A stretch of 6,888 bases of DNA, taken from positions 1-6,888 of the forward strand of contig CANINJ010000105.1 of assembly GCA_947468985.1 (NCBI GenBank), written 5' to 3'. A model generated the notes under the pieces. It was not told the DNA's origin, did no database searches, and saw only the letters and a program-made list of their open reading frames with translations. The position numbers and the translations under genes were made by a program. This DNA is from Bacteroidota bacterium (GTDB taxonomy: Bacteria; Bacteroidota; Bacteroidia; Flavobacteriales; Flavobacteriaceae). This document shows, one piece after another, positions 1 through 5,430 of the stretch (position 1 is its first letter; each line of letters begins with the position of its first letter).

Positions 1-485
1 TCTTTGATAATATTTTCATAATTGGTTTGCGATTGCATGGTTTGTGGCGTGCCTCGCATGTGCATCATTATATAAGGAACATTGTATTTCGAAATCACTT
101 CCATCATCTTTTCGTCTAAATTTCCTGCCGAAATATCATTGATTATTGCAGCTCCATTTTCAATGCAAACAGCTGCAATTCCACTTCTGAAAGTATCAAT
201 TGAAAGTAGGGCGTCAGGGAACTGTTTCAAGATACCTTGCACAACGGGCAAAATCCTACTGCGTTCCTCTTCCTCTGAAACAAATTCGGCATTGGGCTTA
301 CTTGAATAGGCTCCAATGTCAATAAATGTTGCGCCTTCGTCAAGCATTTTTCCAACTTGGGAAAGTCCGTTTTCACTTAAAGTGAATTTGCCACCATCAT
401 AAAATGAATTGGGTGTAACATTCAAAATCCCCATGATTTTGGGAGTTGATAAATCTATAAGTTGTCCTTTGCAATTAATCGTCAT
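1..485 (-). CDS. folP: Dihydropteroate synthase, N-terminal part (cut by window edge)
   Basis: Dihydropteroate synthase is a cytoplasmic enzyme of folate biosynthesis. It condenses 6-hydroxymethyl-dihydropterin diphosphate with p-aminobenzoate and is the sulfonamide target. Reading the minus strand from the ATG at 485 gives 161 codons before the window ends; full-length family members are about 270-280 residues, so the C-terminal ~110 are missing. Visible landmarks are KIMGILNVTPNSFYDGG (16-32, with the metal-binding Asn22), the loop FIDIGAYSSKPNAE (54-67), SIDT (95-98), INDISAG (115-121) and MMHMRGTPQTMQ (140-151). The TIM-barrel order is intact with no stops. Odd point: the loop-2 motif is S-K-P (62-64), where E. 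coli has T-R-P. It is transcribed away from the DUF1599 gene across a 110-bp spacer. No Shine-Dalgarno sequence is seen. Identification is very secure. Confidence 0.97.
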   Translation of the reverse strand, partial: MTINCKGQLIDLSTPKIMGILNVTPNSFYDGGKFTLSENGLSQVGKMLDEGATFIDIGAYSSKPNAEFVSEEEERSRILPVVQGILKQFPDALLSIDTFRSGIAAVCIENGAAIINDISAGNLDEKMMEVISKYNVPYIMMHMRGTPQTMQSQTNYENIIK

Positions 486-559
486 AGCTAAAAAGTGTTG
501 TTTTAAAAAAAACTACCTTGATAATCGTTAATGTTCATACATCAATAAGAAATAATTCT

Positions 560-567
560 TATTTTTG
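560..567 (+). promoter_or_regulatory. Candidate Bacteroidota -7 box for the DUF1599 gene
   Basis: TATTTTTG fits the Bacteroidota sigma-A -7 consensus TAnnTTTG exactly and lies 28 bp upstream of the ATG at 596, in the divergent folP/DUF1599 spacer. No convincing TTG (-33) element lies 17-23 bp upstream, so this is only a half-site match in very AT-rich DNA. If used, it would drive the plus-strand cluster with a leader of roughly 20-25 nt. Confidence 0.35.
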
Positions 568-579
568 GAGAAATTTATA

Positions 580-587
580 CAAATATA
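580..587 (-). promoter_or_regulatory. Candidate Bacteroidota -7 box for folP
   Basis: Read on the minus strand, this is TATATTTG, an exact match to TAnnTTTG. A TTG (plus-strand CAA, 611-613) lies 23 bp upstream in the minus direction, at the upper limit of allowed spacing and inside the first codons of the DUF1599 gene. If used, folP would have a leader of about 85-90 nt, and the two divergent promoters would overlap. The assignment rests on consensus only. Confidence 0.35.
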
Positions 588-595
588 CATCTTAA

Positions 596-1138
596 ATGGA
601 TACTACTTCTCAAGAATATGATAAGGTAATCGCAATTTGTCGTTCGCTGTTTATCAATAAAATGAAAGATTACGGGAGCGCATGGCGTATTTTGAGATTA
701 CCATCATTGACAGACCAGATCTATATCAAAGCTCAAAGAATTCGTAGTTTGCAAGAAAACGACGTTCGAAAAGTAGATGAAGATGAAACTGGCGAATTCA
801 TTGGGATTATAAATTATTCTATCATGGCGTTGATTCAATTAGAGTTAGGCGTTGTAGAACAACCCGATTTAGATGTTGAAAAAGCGACTTTATTGTATGA
901 CGCAAAAGTGCATAAAACAAAAGAATTAATGCTGGCTAAAAACCACGATTATGGGGAAGCTTGGCGCGAAATGCGGGTGAATTCACTAACCGATTTGATT
1001 CTGCAAAAGTTACTTCGTGTAAAACAAATTGAAGATAATAAGGGAAAAACATTGGTTTCAGAAGGAATCGATGCCAATTATCAAGACATGATAAACTATG
1101 CTGTTTTCGCTTTGATTTTGATGGAATTTCATAAATAA
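596..1138 (+). CDS. DUF1599 protein with two tandem copies of the domain
   Basis: The biochemical function is unknown. The protein (180 aa, soluble, mostly helical by appearance) belongs to the DUF1599 family, which I recall being renamed a nucleotide-modification-associated domain because of phage relatives. The sequence is two copies of one ~80-residue unit offset by 93 residues. KMKDYGSAWR (22-31) matches KNHDYGEAWR (115-124), SLTD (37-40) matches SLTD (130-133), KAQRIR (45-50) matches KLLRVK (138-143), and INYSIMALIQLEL (72-84) matches INYAVFALILMEF (166-178). The K-DYG-AWR, K..R and acidic-helix pattern loosely recalls MazG-like all-alpha nucleotide pyrophosphatases; that is a guess. The start is firm because an in-frame TAA (593-595) directly precedes the ATG. 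It is divergent from folP and 17 bp upstream of the next gene, probably in one transcript. Confidence 0.88.
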   Translation: MDTTSQEYDKVIAICRSLFINKMKDYGSAWRILRLPSLTDQIYIKAQRIRSLQENDVRKVDEDETGEFIGIINYSIMALIQLELGVVEQPDLDVEKATLLYDAKVHKTKELMLAKNHDYGEAWREMRVNSLTDLILQKLLRVKQIEDNKGKTLVSEGIDANYQDMINYAVFALILMEFHK

Positions 1139-1155
1139 TATCTAAACAATCGCTC

Positions 1156-2241
1156 ATGACTACTCGTGAAAAATATGTTCCAATAGCAATTCGATTCAGT
1201 ATTGCTTTCTTGTTTTTATTATCGGCAATTGCCAAATTATACCCATCACCGTACTTTGCCATCTCTACTTTTGAAGTAAAACAATTGTATCCGTTAGGGT
1301 TTTCTGGAGATGTTGCTTCCTATTTCTCTCGAATATTAATCGGAATAGAATTTGCCTTGGGCGTATTACTATTGCAAAAGCATTACCTAAGAAAATTGGT
1401 GCTTCCTGCTACTATATTGATGTTGGCTGTATTTACAACACACCTCAGTATTGTTACTTTTCAAGATGGTGGCAACTCAGGAAACTGTGGTTGTTTTGGA
1501 AGTTTGTTACCAATGACGCCTGTTCAAGCAATTCTAAAAAATATTGTCGCTATGGTGCTTTTGGTTATTTTACTAAAAGTAATGCCTAAAAAAGACGAAA
1601 GCAAAAGCAATTTTTGGGTGTTGTCAACCACTACTTTGGCATTTATATTACTATTATTTATGTTGGCACCAATTCAAGCCAAATCAAATTTTGTAGATGT
1701 TACAGGTACAGAACCTGAAGAAGCAACACCAATAGAAACAATTGCTCCCGTAAAATCGGATTCGATTGTAAAAACGGTAAAAGCGGACACTTTGAAAAAA
1801 GTAGTTGCTGCAATCAAAGACGAACCTTTGCAACACAAATCTGGTTATTCATCCTATTTTTCTTCGATTGACAACGGTAAAAAAATACTTTGCTTCTTTG
1901 TTCCAGGCTGCGATCACTGTAGAGTTGCTGCAAAAGAATTGACAGAAATGAAGGCGAAAATCAAGAACTTCCCTGAAATTAAAATCATTTTCATGAACGA
2001 AGAAGCCGATTTAATTCCAGAGTTCTTCCAATTTGCTGGCGCTGAATATCCTTATAAAATCATCGAAATCATTCCGTTTTACACTCTCTTAGGAACAAAA
2101 AAAGATACTCCTGGTGTAAAATATTTATGGAATGGAAATGAATTTTTGTTTTATTATGGCATCGAAAACAATAAATTCAATGCTGCTGAATTCAAAGAAT
2201 GGGTTCAAAAACCGTATGCTGCGTTGAAAAGCAGTAATTAA
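1156..2241 (+). CDS. DoxX/MauE-like membrane protein fused to a periplasmic thioredoxin-like domain (BT_3928-type)
   Basis: This 361-residue inner-membrane protein is probably involved in thiol-disulfide transfer; its substrate is unknown. Five hydrophobic segments are visible (about 9-28, 56-74, 80-101, 123-141, 154-173). Positively charged stretches after TM2 (KHYLRK) and TM4 (KVMPKK) place those loops in the cytoplasm. By that topology the CGCFG motif (111-115), typical of MauE/DoxX-like proteins, and the whole C-terminal region face the periplasm. An acidic/Pro-Thr linker (180-225) leads to a thioredoxin-like fold with FFVPGCDHC (247-255; active-site pair Cys252/Cys255) and a plausible cis-Pro at 307. 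Cys246 is an extra thiol. The architecture matches what I recall as the BT_3928 family of Bacteroidota. It lies 17 bp after DUF1599 and 46 bp before another exported thioredoxin-like gene, suggesting shared redox work. An in-frame TAA at 1132-1134 limits the start to this ATG. Confidence 0.88.
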   Translation: MTTREKYVPIAIRFSIAFLFLLSAIAKLYPSPYFAISTFEVKQLYPLGFSGDVASYFSRILIGIEFALGVLLLQKHYLRKLVLPATILMLAVFTTHLSIVTFQDGGNSGNCGCFGSLLPMTPVQAILKNIVAMVLLVILLKVMPKKDESKSNFWVLSTTTLAFILLLFMLAPIQAKSNFVDVTGTEPEEATPIETIAPVKSDSIVKTVKADTLKKVVAAIKDEPLQHKSGYSSYFSSIDNGKKILCFFVPGCDHCRVAAKELTEMKAKIKNFPEIKIIFMNEEADLIPEFFQFAGAEYPYKIIEIIPFYTLLGTKKDTPGVKYLWNGNEFLFYYGIENNKFNAAEFKEWVQKPYAALKSSN

Positions 2242-2287
2242 TAGGTTAATCTCAACAATAATTTATAACAAATAACAAACCCCAATA

Positions 2288-2776
2288 ATGAAAAAAATAC
2301 TTGCTTTATTAGTTGCCATAGTTTCCTTTTCTTGTTCCAATGCACAAAAAAAATCGTTTTCAAAAGAAGCGTTGGCTGAAACCTTAGTTGCATTTGACGG
2401 TTCAGAAGTGACCTTTCAATCTATTTTAGAAAAATACAAAGGCAAAACAATCGTATTGGAATGCTGGGCTTCGTGGTGTGGCGACTGTGTGAAAGCAATG
2501 CCAAAAATCAAAGAATTACAAGCGAATAATCCTGATGTAGTTTACGTGTTTTTATCTTGCGATAAAACTTCGGACAAGTGGAAAGAAGGAATTGAAAAGC
2601 ACGAATTAAAAGGCGATCACTTTTTAATTAAAGACGGAATGAAAGGTTCTTTCGGGAAGTCCATTGATTTAGATTGGATTCCGAGATACATCATTGTCAA
2701 CAAAAAAGGAGGAATAAGCTTGTACAGAGCCATTGAAACGGATTTTGAATTGATTCAGAAAACGTTGAAAGATTAA
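2288..2776 (+). CDS. Exported TlpA-like thiol-disulfide oxidoreductase
   Basis: This is a small (162 aa) thioredoxin-fold protein of the TlpA/ResA type, acting outside the cytoplasm as a thiol reductant or oxidant. The N-terminus is a signal sequence (MKKILALLVAIVSFS) followed by Cys16, which could be a lipoprotein attachment site (SFSC is a weak lipobox); cleavage by signal peptidase I after SNA (17-19) is the alternative. The active site is WASWCGDC (60-67; Cys64/Cys67) and the cis-proline is IP at 131-132. Additional cysteines are Cys59, just before the active site, and Cys91. Length is normal for a single-domain member. It follows the DoxX-thioredoxin fusion by 46 bp and may exchange electrons with it (inference). 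It is followed by a repeat-bearing spacer rather than a clear terminator. Confidence 0.9.
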   Translation: MKKILALLVAIVSFSCSNAQKKSFSKEALAETLVAFDGSEVTFQSILEKYKGKTIVLECWASWCGDCVKAMPKIKELQANNPDVVYVFLSCDKTSDKWKEGIEKHELKGDHFLIKDGMKGSFGKSIDLDWIPRYIIVNKKGGISLYRAIETDFELIQKTLKD

Positions 2777-2849
2777 ACACAAATTAACACAAATTAAAAA
2801 AAATCTGCGCATCTGCGGTTAATACTCTTTGCGAACTTTGCGGTTAAAA
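2777..2849 (+). repeat. Short-repeat cluster upstream of tpiA
   Basis: Immediately after the TlpA-like stop codon there are two tandem copies of ACACAAATTA (2777-2786, 2787-2796). Next come two ATCTGCG units (2803-2809, 2811-2817) and then CTTTGCGAACTTTGCGGT (2827-2844) followed by TAAAA. The last 18-mer recurs exactly at 3819-3836 upstream of prmA. The cluster ends 29 bp before the tpiA start. I associate such strings with degenerate intergenic repeats of flavobacteria; function is unknown. The 102-bp spacer shows no exact TAnnTTTG box. Confidence 0.75.
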
Positions 2850-2878
2850 TATAAAATCAAATAATAAATAAAACAATA

Positions 2879-3631
2879 ATGAGAACTAAAATTGTAGCAG
2901 GAAACTGGAAGATGCATAAAAATGCAGAGGAAACGGAAGATTTATTGAACGAATTAATCGATAAATTACCAACAGATAAGGAAGTTCAAATTATTGTTGC
3001 GCCAACATTCGTAAATTTATCATCGGCTGTAAATCATTTGGAATATACCAATATTGGTGTGGCTGCACAAAACATGCACCAAGCGGAAAGCGGAGCCTAT
3101 ACAGGTGAAATTTCTGCAGATATGCTTCAAAGTATTGGAGTAAATACTGTAATCCTTGGGCATTCTGAGCGTCGTGCGATTTTTCACGAAACCGATGCCA
3201 TGATTGCTTTCAAAGTGGATACTGCAATAAAACACAATATGACTGCTATTTTTTGCTTTGGCGAAGAATTGAAAGACCGTCAGTCTGGGAATCACTTTAA
3301 CATCGTTGAAAACCAATTGAGAGACGGTTTGTTTCATATTCAAGCGGCTTCTTGGGAAAATATCGTCTTGGCTTATGAGCCTGTTTGGGCTATTGGAACT
3401 GGGGAAACTGCAAGTCCAGAACAAGCACAAGAAATGCATGAATTCATTAGAGAAACGGTAAGAAAAGCTTTTGGAAGTGATGTTGCCGAAAATGTTTCTA
3501 TCCTTTACGGAGGAAGCGTTAAACCAGATAATGCCAAAGAAATTTTCTCTAAGCCCGATGTTGATGGAGGATTAATTGGTGGTGCCGCGTTGAAAGCAGA
3601 AGATTTTGCTGCCATCGTAAACGCTATTTAA
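2879..3631 (+). CDS. tpiA: Triose-phosphate isomerase
   Basis: This cytoplasmic TIM-barrel enzyme interconverts dihydroxyacetone phosphate and glyceraldehyde 3-phosphate in glycolysis and gluconeogenesis. The full 250-residue length is normal for bacterial members. All catalytic elements are present: AGNWKMHKN (7-15, with Asn9, Lys11), GHSERR (94-99, with His95 as electrophile), AYEPVWAIGTG (165-175, with catalytic Glu167 and the loop-6 hinge), YGGSVKP (210-216) and GLIGGAALK (231-239, phosphate binding). Cys126 of the conserved C-x-GE segment is also present. The ATG follows an A-rich leader with no Shine-Dalgarno sequence, as is usual in Bacteroidota. It is flanked on both sides by repeat-bearing spacers, so it may be transcribed by itself or by read-through. 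Nothing unusual is seen in the protein. Confidence 0.98.
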   Translation: MRTKIVAGNWKMHKNAEETEDLLNELIDKLPTDKEVQIIVAPTFVNLSSAVNHLEYTNIGVAAQNMHQAESGAYTGEISADMLQSIGVNTVILGHSERRAIFHETDAMIAFKVDTAIKHNMTAIFCFGEELKDRQSGNHFNIVENQLRDGLFHIQAASWENIVLAYEPVWAIGTGETASPEQAQEMHEFIRETVRKAFGSDVAENVSILYGGSVKPDNAKEIFSKPDVDGGLIGGAALKAEDFAAIVNAI

Positions 3632-3805
3632 AGAAGACTGAAAAAAGTCGAATGTTGAATGTCTTAAAGACGAATGTGAAAAAGTAGCCACTGATTCACA
3701 GATTTTAGAAGAAAAAAGATAATTGAAGAAGAGATAATAGATAAGAGGTTCAAAGGAAACGAGAATTCCACTCATTCACAATTTATAATTCATAATTGCT
3801 ATAAA
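3632..3805. repeat. Non-coding spacer with scattered short AT-rich repeats
   Basis: This is the first part of the 239-bp tpiA-prmA spacer. CGAATGT occurs twice (3649-3655, 3671-3677), separated by the perfect small palindrome GTCTTaAAGAC (3661-3671). A CTGATTCACAGATT string sits at 3691-3704. GAAGAGATAATAGA (3728-3741) recurs exactly at 5191-5204. A near-palindrome, CAATTTATAATTCATAATTG, sits at 3779-3798. No credible gene or RNA is seen. The mix resembles the decayed intergenic repeats common between flavobacterial genes. Confidence 0.6.
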
Positions 3806-3858
3806 CTTTGCGTAAAACCTTTGCGAACTTTGCGGTAAAAAAACCTTCGTGGTAAAAC
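3806..3858 (+). repeat. CTTTGCG repeat cluster upstream of prmA
   Basis: Four related units follow one another: CTTTGCG (3806-3812), then CTTTGCGAA and CTTTGCGGT together forming an 18-mer (3819-3836) identical to 2827-2844, then CTTCGTGGTAAAAC (3845-3858). Each GGT-ending unit runs into an A-rich stretch. The cluster ends 12 bp before the prmA start, so it is likely part of the 5' leader or promoter region of prmA. Function is unknown. Confidence 0.75.
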
Positions 3859-3870
3859 AAATAAAAAAAC

Positions 3871-4704
3871 ATGTCAAACATATATTTAGGATTCCATTTC
3901 AAGGTGGAACCAAAAGAATTAGGATCGGAAATATTAGTTGCTGAATTAGGAGAATTGCCTTTTGAAAGCTTTATTGAAAGCGACTTTGGAGTGGTAGCCT
4001 ACATTCAAAAGCAATTCTGGACCGAGAACATCTTAGAAGATTTACACATTCTTAGCTCTCCAGAATTTGTGGTTTCCTATACCATTGAAGAAATCGAGCA
4101 AGTGAATTGGAATGAAGAATGGGAAAAGAATTTTGAAGCCATTGAAGTAGATGGAATTTGCCATGTCCGCGCTCCTTTTCACCCGAAAACTGATGCCGAA
4201 TACGACATTGTTATCGAACCTAAAATGAGTTTCGGAACAGGACACCACGAAACCACCCACATGATGATTCAGCATTTATTGGAAACTGATGTAGCAGGAA
4301 AAAAGACTTTGGATATGGGATGTGGCACAGCCATTTTAGCCATTTTAGCCGAAATGAAAGGGGCACAACCTATTGACGCCATTGATATTGACAATTGGTG
4401 TTACCTGAATTCTATAGAAAATGTAGAACGCAATAACTGTAGTCAAATTACCGTTTACGAAGGAGAAGCAGCTTTATTGAAAGGAAAACAATACGATGTA
4501 ATTATTGCCAATATCAACCGAAATATCTTGTTGAACGACATGCAAAGTTATGTGGACTGTTTGAATAAAAACGGAATCTTGCTGTTGAGTGGATTCTACA
4601 ATGAAGACATTCCTTTTATTGATGCTTCGTGCACCGAAAAAGGATTAACGTATGTTAAAAAGTTTGAAAGAAACAATTGGGTATCATTAAAATATGTAAA
4701 TTAG
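3871..4704 (+). CDS. prmA: Ribosomal protein L11 methyltransferase
   Basis: PrmA is a cytoplasmic SAM-dependent methyltransferase that methylates lysines and the N-terminus of ribosomal protein L11. The 277-residue length is slightly below the ~290 of E. coli and normal for Bacteroidota. The N-terminal ~95 residues form the substrate-recognition domain (with WNEEWEKNFEAI at 80-91). The linker leads to EPKMSFGTGHHETT (116-129), a hallmark of the family. The SAM-binding motif I is LDMGCGTAILAI (147-158), followed by AIDID (170-174), whose acidic residue should bind the ribose. The post-motif IV segment is IIANINRNIL (211-220). A 9-bp tandem repeat in the DNA (4330-4347) encodes the AILAILA stretch. 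The gene ends with two consecutive TAG codons. The A-rich leader has no Shine-Dalgarno sequence. It is separated from clpS by a 135-bp spacer carrying an inverted repeat. Confidence 0.97.
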   Translation: MSNIYLGFHFKVEPKELGSEILVAELGELPFESFIESDFGVVAYIQKQFWTENILEDLHILSSPEFVVSYTIEEIEQVNWNEEWEKNFEAIEVDGICHVRAPFHPKTDAEYDIVIEPKMSFGTGHHETTHMMIQHLLETDVAGKKTLDMGCGTAILAILAEMKGAQPIDAIDIDNWCYLNSIENVERNNCSQITVYEGEAALLKGKQYDVIIANINRNILLNDMQSYVDCLNKNGILLLSGFYNEDIPFIDASCTEKGLTYVKKFERNNWVSLKYVN

Positions 4705-4708
4705 TAGC

Positions 4709-4779
4709 TGTAATACCGATTATGTATTTAATATAGTCCCATAAAAATTCGACTATTTTCATACTATATCGGCATTACA
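4709..4779. repeat. Nested inverted repeat between prmA and clpS
   Basis: The left arm TGTAATACCGATTATGTAT (4709-4727) pairs with the right arm ATACTATATCGGCATTACA (4761-4779) at 15 of 19 positions. Inside the loop, ATAGTC (4733-4738) and GACTAT (4751-4756) form a second perfect stem. The outer stem starts 4 bp after the prmA stop codon. It could act as a transcript 3'-end structure or a small palindromic repeat element. There is no T-run after it, so it is not a classical intrinsic terminator. Confidence 0.65.
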
Positions 4780-4839
4780 CAACTTGATTTTGGACTATTT
4801 ATAAATTAAAGAAGGTATAAGTTCATAAATTCAAAAGCT

Positions 4840-5115
4840 ATGAGTACAAAAGAAAAAGTTCGCGAAAAAGTAGAATTGAAAGAAAACGTTTCGTTTGACA
4901 ATGAAATCGTAATGTATAATGACGACATCAATACTTTTGACCACGTAATAGACACTTTAATTCGGGTTTGCAGCCATACTTCAGAACAAGCCGAACAATG
5001 CTCGTTGATTGTTCATTATAAAGGAAAATGCACTGTAAAAACAGGCTCTATTAAGGAACTAACACCACAATGTTTGCAATTATTAGAAGCGGGGTTGAGT
5101 GCGGAGATAGTTTGA
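4840..5115 (+). CDS. clpS: ATP-dependent Clp protease adaptor ClpS
   Basis: ClpS is a small cytoplasmic adaptor that binds proteins with bulky hydrophobic N-terminal residues (N-end rule) and delivers them to ClpAP. The 91-residue product has a flexible charged N-terminus (1-20) and the ClpS core. YNDDINTF (26-33) supplies Asn27 and Asp28, and IVHYKGK (57-63) supplies His59. These have the same 31-residue spacing as the N-degron alpha-amine contacts Asn34/Asp35 and His66 of E. coli ClpS. The position equivalent to the E. coli gatekeeper Met40 is Phe33. The C-terminal helix and strand (71-91) are present, so the protein is complete. No clpA lies beside it in this window. The start follows an AT-rich leader without a Shine-Dalgarno sequence. 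Confidence 0.95.
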   Translation: MSTKEKVREKVELKENVSFDNEIVMYNDDINTFDHVIDTLIRVCSHTSEQAEQCSLIVHYKGKCTVKTGSIKELTPQCLQLLEAGLSAEIV

Positions 5116-5220
5116 TTTTAGAGGGACAAAGGTTTTGAAAAAGGGACAAAGAAGCAAAGGTTGTAGGTTGTAAGAAACTAGATAATAGACGAAGAGATAA
5201 TAGACATTAAACATTAAACG
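5116..5220. repeat. AT-rich spacer with tandem short repeats after clpS
   Basis: This is the first third of a 393-bp gene-free stretch. AGGGACAAAG occurs twice (5122-5131, 5142-5151), GTTGTAG/GTTGTAA is in tandem (about 5160-5173), AGATAATAGAC occurs twice with a 15-bp period (5180-5190, 5195-5205), and ACATTAA occurs twice (5204-5210, 5211-5217 allowing overlap). GAAGAGATAATAGA (5191-5204) is shared with the tpiA-prmA spacer. No gene is seen. Confidence 0.6.
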
Positions 5221-5400
5221 TAATTGTTTTACTACTTCTCAAACTGCCCTAACAGAATTATCGATAGAAAACAACGAAGAAAAGAACGGCAGCAACCCCG
5301 ATAGTCGAGGAGGCACGACGAGCGACTTGACCCGAGGCGCAGCCGAACGGAGCGAAGCTAATTGCGGAGAGATTGACGAGGTAGTTTTCAAGATAAGATT
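5221..5400. other. GC-rich island with a start-less open frame (probable repeat element or remnant)
   Basis: Bases 5281-5380 contain 60 G/C in 100 by hand count, in sharp contrast to the surrounding AT-rich DNA. Imperfect inverted ends flank it: ACTACTTCTCAA (5231-5242) against TTGACGAGGTAGT (5373-5385). A small hairpin CCCCGA-tag-TCGAGG (5296-5310, one mismatch) lies inside. One plus-strand frame is open from 5204 to a TAA at 5456-5458 but has no ATG. Its peptide (for example DSRGGTTSDLTRGAAERSEA) looks like the low-complexity artefacts that intergenic repeats produce. I read this as a non-coding repeat or decayed sequence rather than a gene; this is not certain. Confidence 0.5.
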
Positions 5401-5430
5401 GTTCAGGCTTGATCTTTTTTGTTACTTTTT
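5399..5430 (+). promoter_or_regulatory. Possible promoter for the hydroxylase gene
   Basis: TTG (5399-5401), a 21-bp spacer and TACTTTTT (5423-5430) match the Bacteroidota -33/-7 arrangement TTG-N17-23-TAnnTTTG with one mismatch, at the final G. It lies about 78 bp upstream of the ATG at 5509 and overlaps the palindrome at 5406-5465, which would be at or near the 5' end of the transcript. Support is by consensus only. Confidence 0.25.

Noticed and set aside
82..309. Plus-strand open frame of 75 codons
   Set aside because: It is antisense to folP, whose frame is clearly conserved.
936..1262. Minus-strand open frame of 108 codons across the DUF1599/DoxX junction
   Set aside because: It lies opposite two well-supported genes, with no recognisable motif in its translation.
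2777..2878. CRISPR-like array
   Set aside because: The repeat units are 7-18 bp with no regular unique spacers, and no cas gene is nearby.
3020..3439. Minus-strand open frame of 139 codons inside tpiA
   Set aside because: It is fully antisense to an intact tpiA, and the translation is rich in Cys, Phe and Ser with no family resemblance.
3572..3775. Minus-strand open frame of 67 codons
   Set aside because: It spans the end of tpiA and repeat-rich spacer DNA and shows no motif.
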